Shown here piece after piece: positions 54,795 to 63,383 of a DNA stretch of 64,000 bases. The translations under genes and the position numbers were made by a program. The stretch's first letter is position 1. Each line of letters begins with the position of its first letter. The notes under the pieces were generated by a model. The model was not told where the DNA came from. It was given only the letters and a program-made list of their open reading frames with translations, and searched no databases. The stretch covers positions 224,014-288,013 of the forward strand of contig NZ_RQXW01000005.1 in assembly GCF_003957515.1 (NCBI RefSeq), in the 5' to 3' direction. Origin of the DNA: Amphritea opalescens. GTDB lineage: Bacteria > Pseudomonadota > Gammaproteobacteria > Pseudomonadales > Balneatricaceae.

Positions 54795-55004
54795 ATGGAA
54801 ACGAAAAAGAATGTGGATCATGTCGTCGATGACGACATTGAGTATGACGAAACTCAGCGAGACAATCCGATTGAAGATCCATTAGCGGCCATCAAAAACA
54901 TGCGTTTAGAGCAGTTGGCTGTCTGTCGCCTGAAAAGCATGGAAGAGATGCAAGCGATGACAGGCGAACCGATCGATAGTAAAAGCAAAAGGTCAGGCGA
55001 ATAG
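54795..55004 (+). CDS. Small acidic hypothetical protein
   Basis: A 69-residue open frame encoding an acidic N-terminal half (VVDDDIEYDETQRDNPIED) and a helical middle (LAAIKNMRLEQLAVCRLKSMEEM). I do not recognise it. Its ribosome-binding site is weak (AGGTAAC). It lies alone between ahpC and the nuclease gene. The absence of any competing gene and its protein-like helix pattern make it plausible. Confidence 0.45.
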   Translation: METKKNVDHVVDDDIEYDETQRDNPIEDPLAAIKNMRLEQLAVCRLKSMEEMQAMTGEPIDSKSKRSGE

Positions 55005-55073
55005 ATCATCGTTAATAGCACACGGTAGGTTTTAGTTGCCCTGTGCTTTGCGTTTTCATCCGCCTTGATAGGA

Positions 55074-56318
55074 TCAGATATCCAAGGTATCCCGTGGGCT
55101 CAGAAAGAGCACCGGCTTACCTTTTTGTACCATATCTTCTGTGTAGTTAACCCAATCAATTCTGGCACCCTGTTGATCATAGAGTTTTATAATATCGCCC
55201 TTATTGGACAGCCTTAAGGGGGATAGTTTACGAAGGATCACCGAGCAACCCGGTTGCAAGATGGTATCGTCAATAAGGGCGGTTAAGGCAAGGGTAGTAT
55301 CCGAATTATCCGATAGCTGCCACCCTGTAAGATCTATCTCGGTTGCCCCTAAGTTGATTAAGCTAACCCATTCACGCCCCGAGTCTGTTCCTACTGGATC
55401 AACGAGTGCCGCACAGATAAAAATATCGACAATATCATCATTAACGGTTTGCCGAGGCTGTCCTTTGGCGAGGATATCGGCGGGTTTAGCTATTTCAATA
55501 TTCTCGGGGAAGTGGCTGACATTCTCCTCAGCGGTGGCGTGATCTCCTGTGTAGTAAAGTGGGTTGGCTTGATAAATCCGGTTATCAAAACGTAAGCCAG
55601 TGAGCGCTTCAATTTCACTCACGGTCACTTGATAATGTAGGTTGTTATAACGGGATCGACCTTTTTTATCCCGCAACGCATCTTCATCTTGGTAAATAAT
55701 AAAGGCACGTACGTCGAGGCTATTGGTGCTTTTATTGATGAAACACACAATCTTAAAAAAGCCGGCAGGAATCAACGCCGTTTTTCTGCCCGATGGCCTG
55801 ACCGTTCTATCATTAGCGCCGTAAAAGGGCCCTGAGAATGAAGTGATTTTTCCATCCGTATCAAGGTCTAGGTCGAACACCCAATCTTCTAGACCGCGCC
55901 ACTCATCTCGGTTGAGGTTTTCATGTTGTAAGCAGCTATTCGAGTAGTAGAAGGTTTCATTGGCGGCATACTGGGCATCTCTGGCGGTTTCTCCTTGGGC
56001 TGCCGAGGTTCTCTTCGCCATGTGCCCCCTATCCCATGGATTGCTTGCGTAATAGGCGTTATCTAACTGGTAGTCGAAACCGATGCGGTTATCTATTTTC
56101 CAAGCATCCGAGCGGGTTGTATTTTTTAGATTACTTTGATCAATATTAAGACAAACGATGACGGCGGATCGCTTTTCTGAGGCGCTATTCATGATGATGG
56201 AGTAGTTTGGGTAGTCGAACACCTTGCCTACATTCAGTACTTCCTGTGATAGCTCTGTTGAGAATGAGGGGAGAAGTAGGGTGATGCCTTTAAGAAAATC
56301 CTGACGGTAACCTAGCAT
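55074..56318 (-). CDS. DNA/RNA non-specific endonuclease with C-terminal lamin-tail domain
   Basis: A 414-residue two-domain protein. Residues about 25-255 form an Endonuclease_NS (NucA/NUC1) domain with the catalytic motif WDRGHMAKRTS and the metal-binding asparagine region YYSNSCLQHENLNRDEW. Residues about 300-405 form a lamin-tail (LTD) beta domain: FICAALVDPVGTD, EWVSLINLGATEIDLTGWQL, then ILQPGCSVILRKL and IDWVNY. No signal peptide is visible, although related nucleases are often secreted. LTD domains often bind DNA or the envelope. Role unknown; phage defence or nutrient scavenging are possible. Confidence 0.85.
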   Translation of the reverse strand: MLGYRQDFLKGITLLLPSFSTELSQEVLNVGKVFDYPNYSIIMNSASEKRSAVIVCLNIDQSNLKNTTRSDAWKIDNRIGFDYQLDNAYYASNPWDRGHMAKRTSAAQGETARDAQYAANETFYYSNSCLQHENLNRDEWRGLEDWVFDLDLDTDGKITSFSGPFYGANDRTVRPSGRKTALIPAGFFKIVCFINKSTNSLDVRAFIIYQDEDALRDKKGRSRYNNLHYQVTVSEIEALTGLRFDNRIYQANPLYYTGDHATAEENVSHFPENIEIAKPADILAKGQPRQTVNDDIVDIFICAALVDPVGTDSGREWVSLINLGATEIDLTGWQLSDNSDTTLALTALIDDTILQPGCSVILRKLSPLRLSNKGDIIKLYDQQGARIDWVNYTEDMVQKGKPVLFLSPRDTLDI

Positions 56319-56529
56319 CTCACTCTCCCTTGAAATTCATTTTAATCGCTAAAATTTAAGCCCACCAATAGCCTAGTCGGTGTTTGAAAAATGGCAACGT
56401 TAAGCGGACTATAGACTAATGATTGATCAGTTTTTGGCCATTTTTAACGCATTATCATCAAAAGTAAGCTATACCGAATGACTCGTACTATCGAAATACT
56501 AAATAATGATAAAGGGTAAGGAGTGTCAG

Positions 56530-56859
56530 ATGGCTGCAAAATTTGAGATATATGAAGATAAAGCGGGTGAGTTTAGATTTCGATTAAAAGCGGGAAATGG
56601 TGAAAATATTGGTGCTTCTGAAGGCTATAAGGCTAAAGCGAGCGCTAAAAATGGTGTTGAATCCGTTCGAAAAAATTCGGTGTTGCCCGAACGGTTTACG
56701 GTATTTGAAGGAAAGAGTGGTAAGTGGTATTTCAATCTTAAAGCCGGCAATCATGAAATCATTATGACCAGTCAAGGTTATACAACGGAAGCGGGGGCTA
56801 AATCGGGCACTGAGGCGGTATCGCGTGCCGCGCCAGAGGCTGAAGCGGTAATCGTCTAA
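56530..56859 (+). CDS. YegP-family protein with two DUF1508 repeats
   Basis: A 109-residue protein made of two DUF1508 units: FEIYEDKAGEFRFRLKAGNG and then FTVFEGKSGKWYFNLKAGNH, each followed by a G-Y-x-x-x-A-x-A-K-x-G-x-E-x-V helix. This is the YegP layout of E. coli (110 residues); its function is not firmly known. The ATG at 56530 has AAGGAG about 7 bp upstream and replaces an earlier in-frame codon at 56506. Confidence 0.9.
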   Translation: MAAKFEIYEDKAGEFRFRLKAGNGENIGASEGYKAKASAKNGVESVRKNSVLPERFTVFEGKSGKWYFNLKAGNHEIIMTSQGYTTEAGAKSGTEAVSRAAPEAEAVIV

Positions 56860-56902
56860 AAGTATGTGATGGCTAATGTTAATCAGTATCGATACACCAC
56901 AT

Positions 56903-56927
56903 AAGGGCCTTAAACCGCCCTTTTTTT
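56903..56927 (+). terminator. Terminator of the yegP-like gene
   Basis: AAGGGC (56903-56908) and GCCCTT (56917-56922) form a 6-bp stem with an 8-nt loop, followed by a T-run of seven. Confidence 0.8.
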
Positions 56928-57110
56928 GTGGCCATAAAAAATAGGGATTACTGATTAAGATCGGTTACGTTGACAGGGTAAGGGACGATGCTTTGAAAAA
57001 TAAGAACGGTTAGGCATGCTGAATATCTCCTCATTTCAATTACAAAAATAGGATCGAGGGATTTTCATATGAATATTCGGGGAATATTGAGACTAGATGT
57101 TGTCAGGATT

Positions 57111-57137
57111 AAAAAACGGCTGTGGGCTCAGCCGTTT
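57111..57137 (-). terminator. trpB terminator
   Basis: AAACGGCTG (57114-57122) and CAGCCGTTT (57129-57137) form a 9-bp stem with a 6-nt loop. On the minus strand it is followed by a run of T residues, 40 bp after the trpB stop codon. Confidence 0.9.
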
Positions 57138-57176
57138 GATTTTTAAAAAGTGTACCGGTTTATGTGCTGATTTAAA

Positions 57177-58379
57177 TTATAAACCTAATTTAGTCGCGAC
57201 ATAGTCGGCGTCTTTATCGCCACGGCCGGACAGGTTAACCAGAATGGTTTTGTCCTTACCAAGCTTCGGTGCTTCACGCATGGCCCAAGCAACGGCGTGG
57301 GCGCTTTCCAGTGCCGGAATGATACCTTCCACTTGGGAGAGGGTCATAAAGGCATCGAGACACTCGTCATCGGTGACGGATTGGTATTCAACGCGTTCAA
57401 TATCTTTCAGGTAGCAGTGTTGCGGGCCGACACCGGGATAATCGAGACCCGAGGCGATGGAATGAACAGGCAGCGGTTCACCATTTTCATCTTGCAGGAC
57501 GTAGCATTTAAAACCGTGAATCTCACCCGGCGTCCCTAAAGTCAGCGTGGCGGAATGATCTTTGGTATCTAACCCTTTACCGGCTGGCTCGACGCCGACG
57601 ATTTTTACTTCATCATCGTTTAAGAAGGCCGTGAATAGGCCCATTGCATTGGAGCCGCCACCGACACAGGCAGTGATGATGTCCGGATTCTTGCCATGTC
57701 TGTCGTTAAACTGCTGACGGGCTTCACGACCGATAATGCTTTGAAAATCCCTTACCATTTTCGGAAAGGGGTGAGGGCCAACCACGGAGCCGATCGCGTA
57801 GATGAACTCTTCTGGATTTTTCAGGTACTCTTCAAAGGCGCTGTCGACCGCATCTTTGAGGGTGGCCGTTCCCCGCGTTACAGGTATCAGTTTACAGCCG
57901 AGGATCTTCATCTTAGTGACGTTGGGATGTTCTTTCTCAATATCTACCTGACCCATATGAATTTCACAGGGGATGCCCACTAAAGCACAGGCGGTAGCGA
58001 GGGCCACACCGTGCTGTCCCGCACCAGTTTCGGCGATCACTTTCTTTTTGCCCATAAATTTGGCCAGCAGGGCTTCACCGAGACAGTGATTGATCTTGTG
58101 TGCACCGGTGTGATTCAAATCTTCACGTTTGAGGTAGATCTGTGCGCCACCAAGTTTTTCACTCAGGCGTTTCGCATGATAGATGGGGCTAGGGCGACCG
58201 ACGTAGTCTTGATTGAGCTGCATCAGTTCGGTTTTAAATGATTCAGTGTGGCGAATCTCTTCGTAAGCCCGATCAATATCATCCATCACTTTTTTTAGTT
58301 CTGGGGGGAGTATCTGGCCGCCGTAATGGCCAAAGAATCCCTCTTTGTCGGGCATCGGGGCAAAATCAAACTTACTCAT
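57177..58379 (-). CDS. trpB: Tryptophan synthase beta subunit (stand-alone)
   Basis: A 400-residue PLP enzyme that joins indole and serine to make tryptophan. The PLP lysine is in [17 protein letters not shown], the phosphate loop is [13 protein letters not shown], and [15 protein letters not shown] and [11 protein letters not shown] are conserved TrpB1 segments. Length is standard. No trpA, trpF or other trp gene is adjacent, so it probably acts alone, with a distant TrpA or in indole salvage. It has its own terminator and lies 160 bp from its convergent-free upstream neighbour. Confidence 0.95.
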   Translation of the reverse strand: MSKFDFAPMPDKEGFFGHYGGQILPPELKKVMDDIDRAYEEIRHTESFKTELMQLNQDYVGRPSPIYHAKRLSEKLGGAQIYLKREDLNHTGAHKINHCLGEALLAKFMGKKKVIAETGAGQHGVALATACALVGIPCEIHMGQVDIEKEHPNVTKMKILGCKLIPVTRGTATLKDAVDSAFEEYLKNPEEFIYAIGSVVGPHPFPKMVRDFQSIIGREARQQFNDRHGKNPDIITACVGGGSNAMGLFTAFLNDDEVKIVGVEPAGKGLDTKDHSATLTLGTPGEIHGFKCYVLQDENGEPLPVHSIASGLDYPGVGPQHCYLKDIERVEYQSVTDDECLDAFMTLSQVEGIIPALESAHAVAWAMREAPKLGKDKTILVNLSGRGDKDADYVATKLGL

Positions 58380-58539
58380 AAGACCTCTCTTAGCTCAGCT
58401 ACGGTGGCGCGAATAGGTGATACCGTCAATGATGGGTAGCTGAAATCTGTGTAATGTTGTTGAAGCGAGGAAGGAAATATATCGCTGCTGCTGGCAGATG
58501 CCAACTCATTAGGACTAATTAGTTGCTTAAGAGCGGGTG

Positions 58540-58842
58540 TTAACCGAAGTCTAATTCGATCTGTTGCTCTTTGGTGGCGGTTTTTTTAAAGCCAAGGGAG
58601 CGCTGGCGTCGGCTAATCACTCTTAATTGAGCGCGGGCTTCATGGTAACAATGAAAAATGGTGTGATTGACCATATCTTTGTTATTCTGCCTATTGCTCC
58701 AGGATTCGCTCAGCACCCAGTCCCCCATCAGATCCTGATAGAGTCGGACAATAAAATAATCCTGTTGCTTGCGCCAACGAATAATCAAAAAGTAACCTGA
58801 ACTTATTTGCCTAGAAATGATGTCAAACCGTAAGGCGGGCAA
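58540..58842 (-). CDS. Small WGR-domain-like protein
   Basis: A frame of up to 100 residues. The stretch IIRWRKQQDYFIVRLYQDL, then GDWVLSESWSNRQ and YHEARAQLRVISRRQRSLGF, follows the pattern of WGR-type domains (strand, LfGdW, SWG, helix, RrkrGY), with WSN in place of WGR. The start is unsure: the ATG at 58842 gives a longer protein, while a TTG at residue 19 fits the domain boundary. It is divergent from pdxB. Nucleic-acid binding is inferred from the family only. Confidence 0.5.
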   Translation of the reverse strand: MPALRFDIISRQISSGYFLIIRWRKQQDYFIVRLYQDLMGDWVLSESWSNRQNNKDMVNHTIFHCYHEARAQLRVISRRQRSLGFKKTATKEQQIELDFG

Positions 58843-58898
58843 TTATAATCGGCGTTTCGTTCCTTAACCAGCTGATTTTATAACCTTTGGAGTGATCT

Positions 58899-60038
58899 TT
58901 GAAACCATCCAGACTGAACATTGTGGCTGATGAAAATATTCCTGCATTAGAGCGCTTATTTGGTGATCTTGGCGAGATACATAAGGTATCGGGCCGAACG
59001 ATGAAAAATAGTGATTTGCAGCAGGCGGACCTATTGTTGGTGCGTTCAGTAACGCCGGTGAATCAGGCACTACTTGAGCAGACGCCGGTGCGGTTTGTGG
59101 GCACGGCGACGATCGGCACAGACCATATCGATCTGGATTGGTTAGCGAACAACGAGATTGGTTTTTCCAGTGCGCCGGGCTGTAATGCGGATGCGGTGGC
59201 CGAGTATGTGATCAGTAATCTGTTGCTGGTGGCGGCTGAGCAGGGCTTTGAGCTGACCGACAAAGTGGTCGGCATCATCGGGGTGGGTAATGTGGGGCGT
59301 CGACTGCAGCAGCGTCTCGAGCTGCTAGGGGTTCAGTTATTGCTGAATGATCCTCCACGGGAAGCCGCGGGTGAGCAGGGATTTGTGGCATTGCCCTCGT
59401 TGTTACAGCAAGCCGATATTATCTGTCTGCATACGCCGCTGACGAAGGGAGATCATCCAAGTCTCCACCTGTTGAATGCTGAGAACCTCGAACTAATCCG
59501 TCCTAATGCGGTGTTGTTAAACGCAGGGCGGGGGCCGGTGATCGATAATGCGGCGTTATTGCGTTGGCATCAAGGGCGCGCGGATGTGACCCTGATTCTG
59601 GATGTGTGGGAACATGAACCCCGTGTGGATCAAGCATTAGCTCAGCAGGTGCGCATCGGCACTCCCCATATTGCCGGTTATTCCCTGGATGGAAAAATTC
59701 GGGGTACTTGGATGCTGTACCATGCTTTTTGTCAGCATCAGGGCATCACGCCAACGATCACGCTAGAGGAGTGTTTAGCCGAAGCAGGTGAAACACCTCA
59801 CATCGAGTTAAATGGTCAGCAAAGTCTGACGGACATCGTACATGCTGTTTATCAGCCTGAAGCCGATCATCAATGTTTTATGGCATCGCTCATTGATACA
59901 GAAGCGCAACCCATAGCCTTTGATCAGCTACGCAAAAATTATCCAGTACGGCGGGAGTTCGTGGCGGCAGAGTTATCCGGTGAAAAGCCGCTGAAGCCAC
60001 TAGCGGCACAGCTTAGCGCGGTCGGATTTAAGGTGTAA
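58899..60038 (+). CDS. pdxB: Erythronate-4-phosphate dehydrogenase
   Basis: A 379-residue NAD-dependent dehydrogenase of the D-2-hydroxyacid family. It oxidises 4-phosphoerythronate in the DXP-dependent pyridoxal phosphate pathway. The NAD-binding GVGNVGRRLQQRLELLG, the catalytic arginine in NAGRGPVIDNAAL, the Glu in DVWEHEP and the His in TPHIAGYSLDGKIRG are visible, and the C-terminal PdxB-specific dimerisation domain is present (about 290-379). The start is a TTG at 58899 with TTTGGAG 7 bp upstream; no in-frame ATG lies near it. Confidence 0.94.
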   Translation: MKPSRLNIVADENIPALERLFGDLGEIHKVSGRTMKNSDLQQADLLLVRSVTPVNQALLEQTPVRFVGTATIGTDHIDLDWLANNEIGFSSAPGCNADAVAEYVISNLLLVAAEQGFELTDKVVGIIGVGNVGRRLQQRLELLGVQLLLNDPPREAAGEQGFVALPSLLQQADIICLHTPLTKGDHPSLHLLNAENLELIRPNAVLLNAGRGPVIDNAALLRWHQGRADVTLILDVWEHEPRVDQALAQQVRIGTPHIAGYSLDGKIRGTWMLYHAFCQHQGITPTITLEECLAEAGETPHIELNGQQSLTDIVHAVYQPEADHQCFMASLIDTEAQPIAFDQLRKNYPVRREFVAAELSGEKPLKPLAAQLSAVGFKV

Positions 60039-60108
60039 TCATCGTGATCTCTAGGAGTACGGATATTCATTCTTTACATTGTTTGATTCAAAACGCGGAA
60101 ACGGTTTC

Positions 60109-60831
60109 ATGACCTTATCATTGGAATCGACTCAAACGGCCAAAACGCTGACCGGTCTACGTTTACAGATTGGCGATCCTGTGCGTGTTGAAATCCGTTC
60201 CCCCCGCGCAAAATTTACCGCGAGGCTGGTGGGCTATATGGAGAATGGCGGCATTATGATCTCTGCCCCATCTAGCACCAGTGGCGTGCCGACCATGATC
60301 AATGAAGGCAACATGGCCAACCTTCGGTTAATCAGTGGCAACCGTATCTGCCATTTCACTAGCAAGATACTAAAACAGTATGATCAGCCTTTTGCCTATT
60401 GGTTGTTAGCCTATCCTCAGAAGATTGAGTTGAAACGGATTCGTGGCCATAGCCGTGTACCGGTGAGCTTGAGTTGTTCTATTGATGATTATGATGAGAT
60501 GTCTGAACGGGAAGGGCTGCCAGCGAGTGCCCTTTGTGTTGATATAAGCCAGAGTGGTTTATGTCTGCAACTGCCGTATTCATTGGGAGAGGTCGGCGAA
60601 CATTATTACCTCACCACTCGTTTAAGAATCGGCGATATTGATCAGGTGTTGTTAGTGCCGGTTGAGCTGAGAAATATCCATAGCAGCTCATTCGAGTCAG
60701 GTAGTTTGTTTAATCATGGTTTTAAGTTTTTTGAATTGGATGAAGATACCCGATTGATTATTGCGGCCTTTGTTTATCAGCAGTTTTTAGTGGAGACCGG
60801 TCACCTCGATCAGACCGGTCAGGAGTTATAG
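60109..60831 (+). CDS. PilZ-domain protein with YcgR-like N-terminal domain
   Basis: A 240-residue protein. An N-terminal YcgR-type beta domain (about 15-105, LQIGDPVRVEIRSPRAKFTARLVGY) precedes a PilZ domain (about 110-235). The c-di-GMP motifs appear as RGHSRVPVSLSCSI (RxxxR-like) and CVDISQSGLCLQL (D/NxSxxG). It would act as a cyclic di-GMP effector, perhaps on motility or surface growth. The ATG at 60109 is preferred over an in-frame TTG at 60079. Its stop directly precedes the next start. Confidence 0.82.
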   Translation: MTLSLESTQTAKTLTGLRLQIGDPVRVEIRSPRAKFTARLVGYMENGGIMISAPSSTSGVPTMINEGNMANLRLISGNRICHFTSKILKQYDQPFAYWLLAYPQKIELKRIRGHSRVPVSLSCSIDDYDEMSEREGLPASALCVDISQSGLCLQLPYSLGEVGEHYYLTTRLRIGDIDQVLLVPVELRNIHSSSFESGSLFNHGFKFFELDEDTRLIIAAFVYQQFLVETGHLDQTGQEL

Positions 60832-61944
60832 ATGTTTCGGCTTGGTTTGATTGTGAATCCGCTGGCGGGTGTGGGCGGCAGTGTGGCGCTAAAAGGCAGT
60901 GATGGTGAAGACACCGCGCAGAAAGCGCTATCGATGGGGGCTGAACCAAAAGCGAATCTGCGCACGCAACAGGCACTCGCCGCGCTTGTGGGGCTGGATA
61001 TCGAGTTATTGACCTACCCAGGCGAGATGGGCGAAAGCAGTGCGCGTTTAGCGGGGTTCGAGCCTCAAGTTATCGGCAGTATCCATGCTGGGCAGACCAG
61101 TGCGGCAGATACCGAACGTGCGGCTCAGGCGATGGCGGCACAGGGTGTTGATCTGATCTTGTTTGCCGGAGGTGATGGCACCGCGCGTAATATCTGCCAT
61201 GCCATCGGTGATTCGACACCGGTGCTTGGTGTGCCTGCTGGAGTGAAGATACATTCCGGTGTCTATGCGGTGACCCCCAAAGCGGCGGGCGAAGTCGTGG
61301 CGATGTTGGTACGCGGTGAGATCGTCACCTTGGCCGATCAAGAGGTGAGAGATATTGATGAGACGGCGTTCCGAGAGGGGCGCGTGCGTGCTAAATACTA
61401 TGGTGAGTTGCTCGTGCCAGAAGAGGGGCGTTTTTTGCAACATGTCAAACATGGTGGCCGTGAGGTAGAAGAACTCGTACTGGATGATATCGCCGCCGAC
61501 TTTGCTGAAAACATGGAAGATGATGTGCGCTATATCATGGGGTCTGGCTCTACGGTGCAGGCGCTAATGGATCATCTTGGGCTCGACAATACTCTGTTAG
61601 GGGTCGATCTGATTGAAAATGGCGAACTGATTGGCCAAGATCTAACGGCACAACAGCTACTGGAGATGACCGAGGGTGTTGAGACGCGTTTGGTGATTAC
61701 CGTGATTGGAGGCCAGGGGCATATTATCGGCCGAGGCAATCAGCAACTCAGCCCCGAATTATTACGCCGCGTGGGCCGAGAGAATATTATTCTGGTGGCC
61801 ACGAAGAGTAAAATAAAGGCTCTAGAAGGGCGGCCACTGATTGTGGATAGCGGTGATTCTGAGCTAAATCATCAGCTTGCCGGTTTGATTCGGATTATCA
61901 CCGGCTATCGGGATGCTATTCTCTATCGGGTGGCGGATTTATAA
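60832..61944 (+). CDS. ATP-NAD kinase/AcoX-family protein
   Basis: A 370-residue protein of the diacylglycerol/NAD-kinase fold. Nucleotide-binding motifs are LGLIVNPLAGVGGSVALKGSD at the N-terminus and FAGGDGTARNICHAI (GGDG) near residue 110. VLGVPAGVKIHSGVYAVTPKAAG is the AcoX-type hallmark. It is longer than NadK and has an extra C-terminal part with TVIGGQGHIIGRGNQQLSPEL. It could phosphorylate NAD or a related substrate; biochemical data on this group are thin. Coupled to the PilZ gene (no gap). Confidence 0.85.
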   Translation: MFRLGLIVNPLAGVGGSVALKGSDGEDTAQKALSMGAEPKANLRTQQALAALVGLDIELLTYPGEMGESSARLAGFEPQVIGSIHAGQTSAADTERAAQAMAAQGVDLILFAGGDGTARNICHAIGDSTPVLGVPAGVKIHSGVYAVTPKAAGEVVAMLVRGEIVTLADQEVRDIDETAFREGRVRAKYYGELLVPEEGRFLQHVKHGGREVEELVLDDIAADFAENMEDDVRYIMGSGSTVQALMDHLGLDNTLLGVDLIENGELIGQDLTAQQLLEMTEGVETRLVITVIGGQGHIIGRGNQQLSPELLRRVGRENIILVATKSKIKALEGRPLIVDSGDSELNHQLAGLIRIITGYRDAILYRVADL

Positions 61945-62024
61945 TAGCGGATAATCCCGCCTAAACAGGCAAAATCGCCATTCTTTGATAAACTGTAAGT
62001 GGGATTTATTAAAGGAATAAGGTC

Positions 62025-62273
62025 ATGGGCTTCTCACTGATATGGTTTTACCTACAATTATTGTTGCCTGAATGGATGCGCAATATTCATCCCGATAGTG
62101 ATCATTTCTATCGGCGTAAATTGACCCCAGCCTATAAAGACCGGTTACGGTATGCATATCGTATCTGGTTAGGCTCTGTGTTGTTAATGATAGCCCTACC
62201 ATCACCGCCGGTGATTATTGGTTTAGGGTTATTTACCACCTTCCTGTCATTCTCATTGCTGGATGAGCATTGA
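62025..62273 (+). CDS. Small membrane protein, hypothetical
   Basis: An 82-residue protein with a basic middle (HFYRRKLTPAYKDRLRYAYR) and two membrane segments, at about 3-16 and 48-78. A clear ribosome-binding site (AAAGGAATAAGG) precedes the ATG. I do not recognise a family. Codon use looks normal, and it lies 80 bp after the NAD-kinase-like gene. Confidence 0.6.
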   Translation: MGFSLIWFYLQLLLPEWMRNIHPDSDHFYRRKLTPAYKDRLRYAYRIWLGSVLLMIALPSPPVIIGLGLFTTFLSFSLLDEH

Positions 62274-62297
62274 GATATATCTGTTTGTGATGGAAAG

Positions 62298-62325
62298 GGT
62301 GCTTGTGAGCTTTGCGAACCGCAGC
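62298..62325 (+). repeat. REP-like repeat copy a
   Basis: A degenerate 28-bp copy of the repeat family seen at 62408-62435, with shared GTGAG, GCGAACCGCA words. Oriented as copies c and d. Confidence 0.55.
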
Positions 62326-62364
62326 GGTGATGAGTGATGGTCTTGATATAATATTGTTTCTATT

Positions 62365-62390
62365 GGTGCGGTTCGTTCCTCACCGGCACC
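62365..62390 (-). repeat. REP-like repeat copy b (inverted)
   Basis: A 26-bp copy in the reverse orientation. Its reverse complement begins GGTGCCGGTGAG and ends CGAACCGCACC, identical at both ends to copy c, with a 2-bp shorter centre. Together with copy c it forms an inverted pair separated by 17 bp, able to fold as one long hairpin. Confidence 0.75.
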
Positions 62391-62407
62391 CTTGTCACCA
62401 GTTGTAG

Positions 62408-62435
62408 GGTGCCGGTGAGTTTTACGAACCGCACC
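62408..62435 (+). repeat. REP-like repeat copy c
   Basis: A 28-bp element starting GGTGCCGGTGAG and ending ACGAACCGCACC, the best representative. Its inverted partner is copy b, and copy d repeats it directly 124 bp downstream. Confidence 0.8.
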
Positions 62436-62531
62436 AATGTATATGTATGAGAAAACGATACGATTCCTTCTTCATTAACCCCCTTGTATCTCTCAGCGAT
62501 GAATAATTAGCACATCAAGGGCATCAAGTAG

Positions 62532-62559
62532 CGTGCCGGTGAGTTTTACGAAGCGCACC
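62532..62559 (+). repeat. REP-like repeat copy d
   Basis: A 28-bp copy differing from copy c at two positions (CGTGCC at the start, GAAGCG near the end). A further weak relative with the word CGGTGAGGAAC lies at 62614-62637. Confidence 0.75.
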
Positions 62560-62582
62560 ATCCGTACTAACCTGATAATCTC

Positions 62583-62693
62583 GCCGCCAGAGGCGGCTCC
62601 CACAGGAAGAATAGGGTTTCGGTGAGGAACCCCACACGTGATGTGCTATGTCATCCTTTCATCTGTCCATGGTAGCGAGCGACGCCCCGTCGC
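62583..62693. repeat. Two GC-rich short hairpins in the repeat region
   Basis: GCCGCC-AGA-GGCGGC (62583-62597) and GCGACG-CCC-CGTCGC (62679-62693) are perfect 6-bp stems with 3-nt loops, followed by words such as CTCCCACAGG. They resemble REP-type palindromes scattered in pseudomonad-like genomes. The rest of 62694-62968 shows no gene. Confidence 0.5.
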
Positions 62694-62968
62694 GATTAAA
62701 TCCATATTTGCAGAGCATCGAGCTAAAACAGGCATGAACTAACGCTTTGATTTAACGGCATATGGCCATTATGATTGAACTAAGTTTATGGCAGGAACGC
62801 GGCCTCGACAGACACCATGATTCTGCAAGATGTCCGACAGATGGTTGTTAATCTGCTGATCTGCAATATGTAGTTGATCCTTGGCCTATCGTATTTTCAG
62901 TATTATAGTCTTGGAGTTATAGCGCCACAGGGCACTATAATTAGCTGTTATGTGTTCAAGGAAGCGCA

Positions 62969-63319
62969 ATGAATGATTTGAAGAGTTTTGTATCAGGACT
63001 AACTCAATTAGCCGAAGCTTTTTCAGCGTGGGCGAGAACCGTTGATTGGAAAGCCATTCACGACAGAATTGAATGCCTAGTAAATGATTTGCCATCTGAT
63101 CTTGAAAATGAGTCTGTTAAGCTTATGAATCGCGGTTGGTTTGTCTGGTTTTTTGATGGATACATGGACGATATTACGGAAAAAATGAAATCACTTATCA
63201 ACCAAAGTGACGAAGAACAAGACGAGTATATGGCGCAATATGTTTCGGGAAATATAAATACATTCAAGAATGAACTCTTGATTAGCTACCCTAAGGAAGC
63301 TACGATTAAGAAGTCGTAA
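62969..63319 (+). CDS. Hypothetical protein between repeats and IS element
   Basis: A 116-residue mostly helical, acidic protein. A good ribosome-binding site (AAGGAAG) lies 7 bp upstream of the ATG. I do not recognise a family. The middle contains an aromatic-rich segment, NRGWFVWFFDGYMDDI. Composition is more A+T-rich than the core genes, and its place between REP-like repeats and a transposase suggests acquired DNA. Confidence 0.6.
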   Translation: MNDLKSFVSGLTQLAEAFSAWARTVDWKAIHDRIECLVNDLPSDLENESVKLMNRGWFVWFFDGYMDDITEKMKSLINQSDEEQDEYMAQYVSGNINTFKNELLISYPKEATIKKS

Positions 63320-63383
63320 AACACCCAACCTCTCTTTTTCAAATAAAAAAGCACAAGATTCCACCTGTTTTGATGCTTTTCAT

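Noticed and set aside
62930..63335. Integron cassette with attC site around the orphan gene
   Set aside because: ACCCAAC near 63324 fits RYYYAAC, but the GTTATGT word before the gene does not fit GTTRRRY and no paired attC arms were found.
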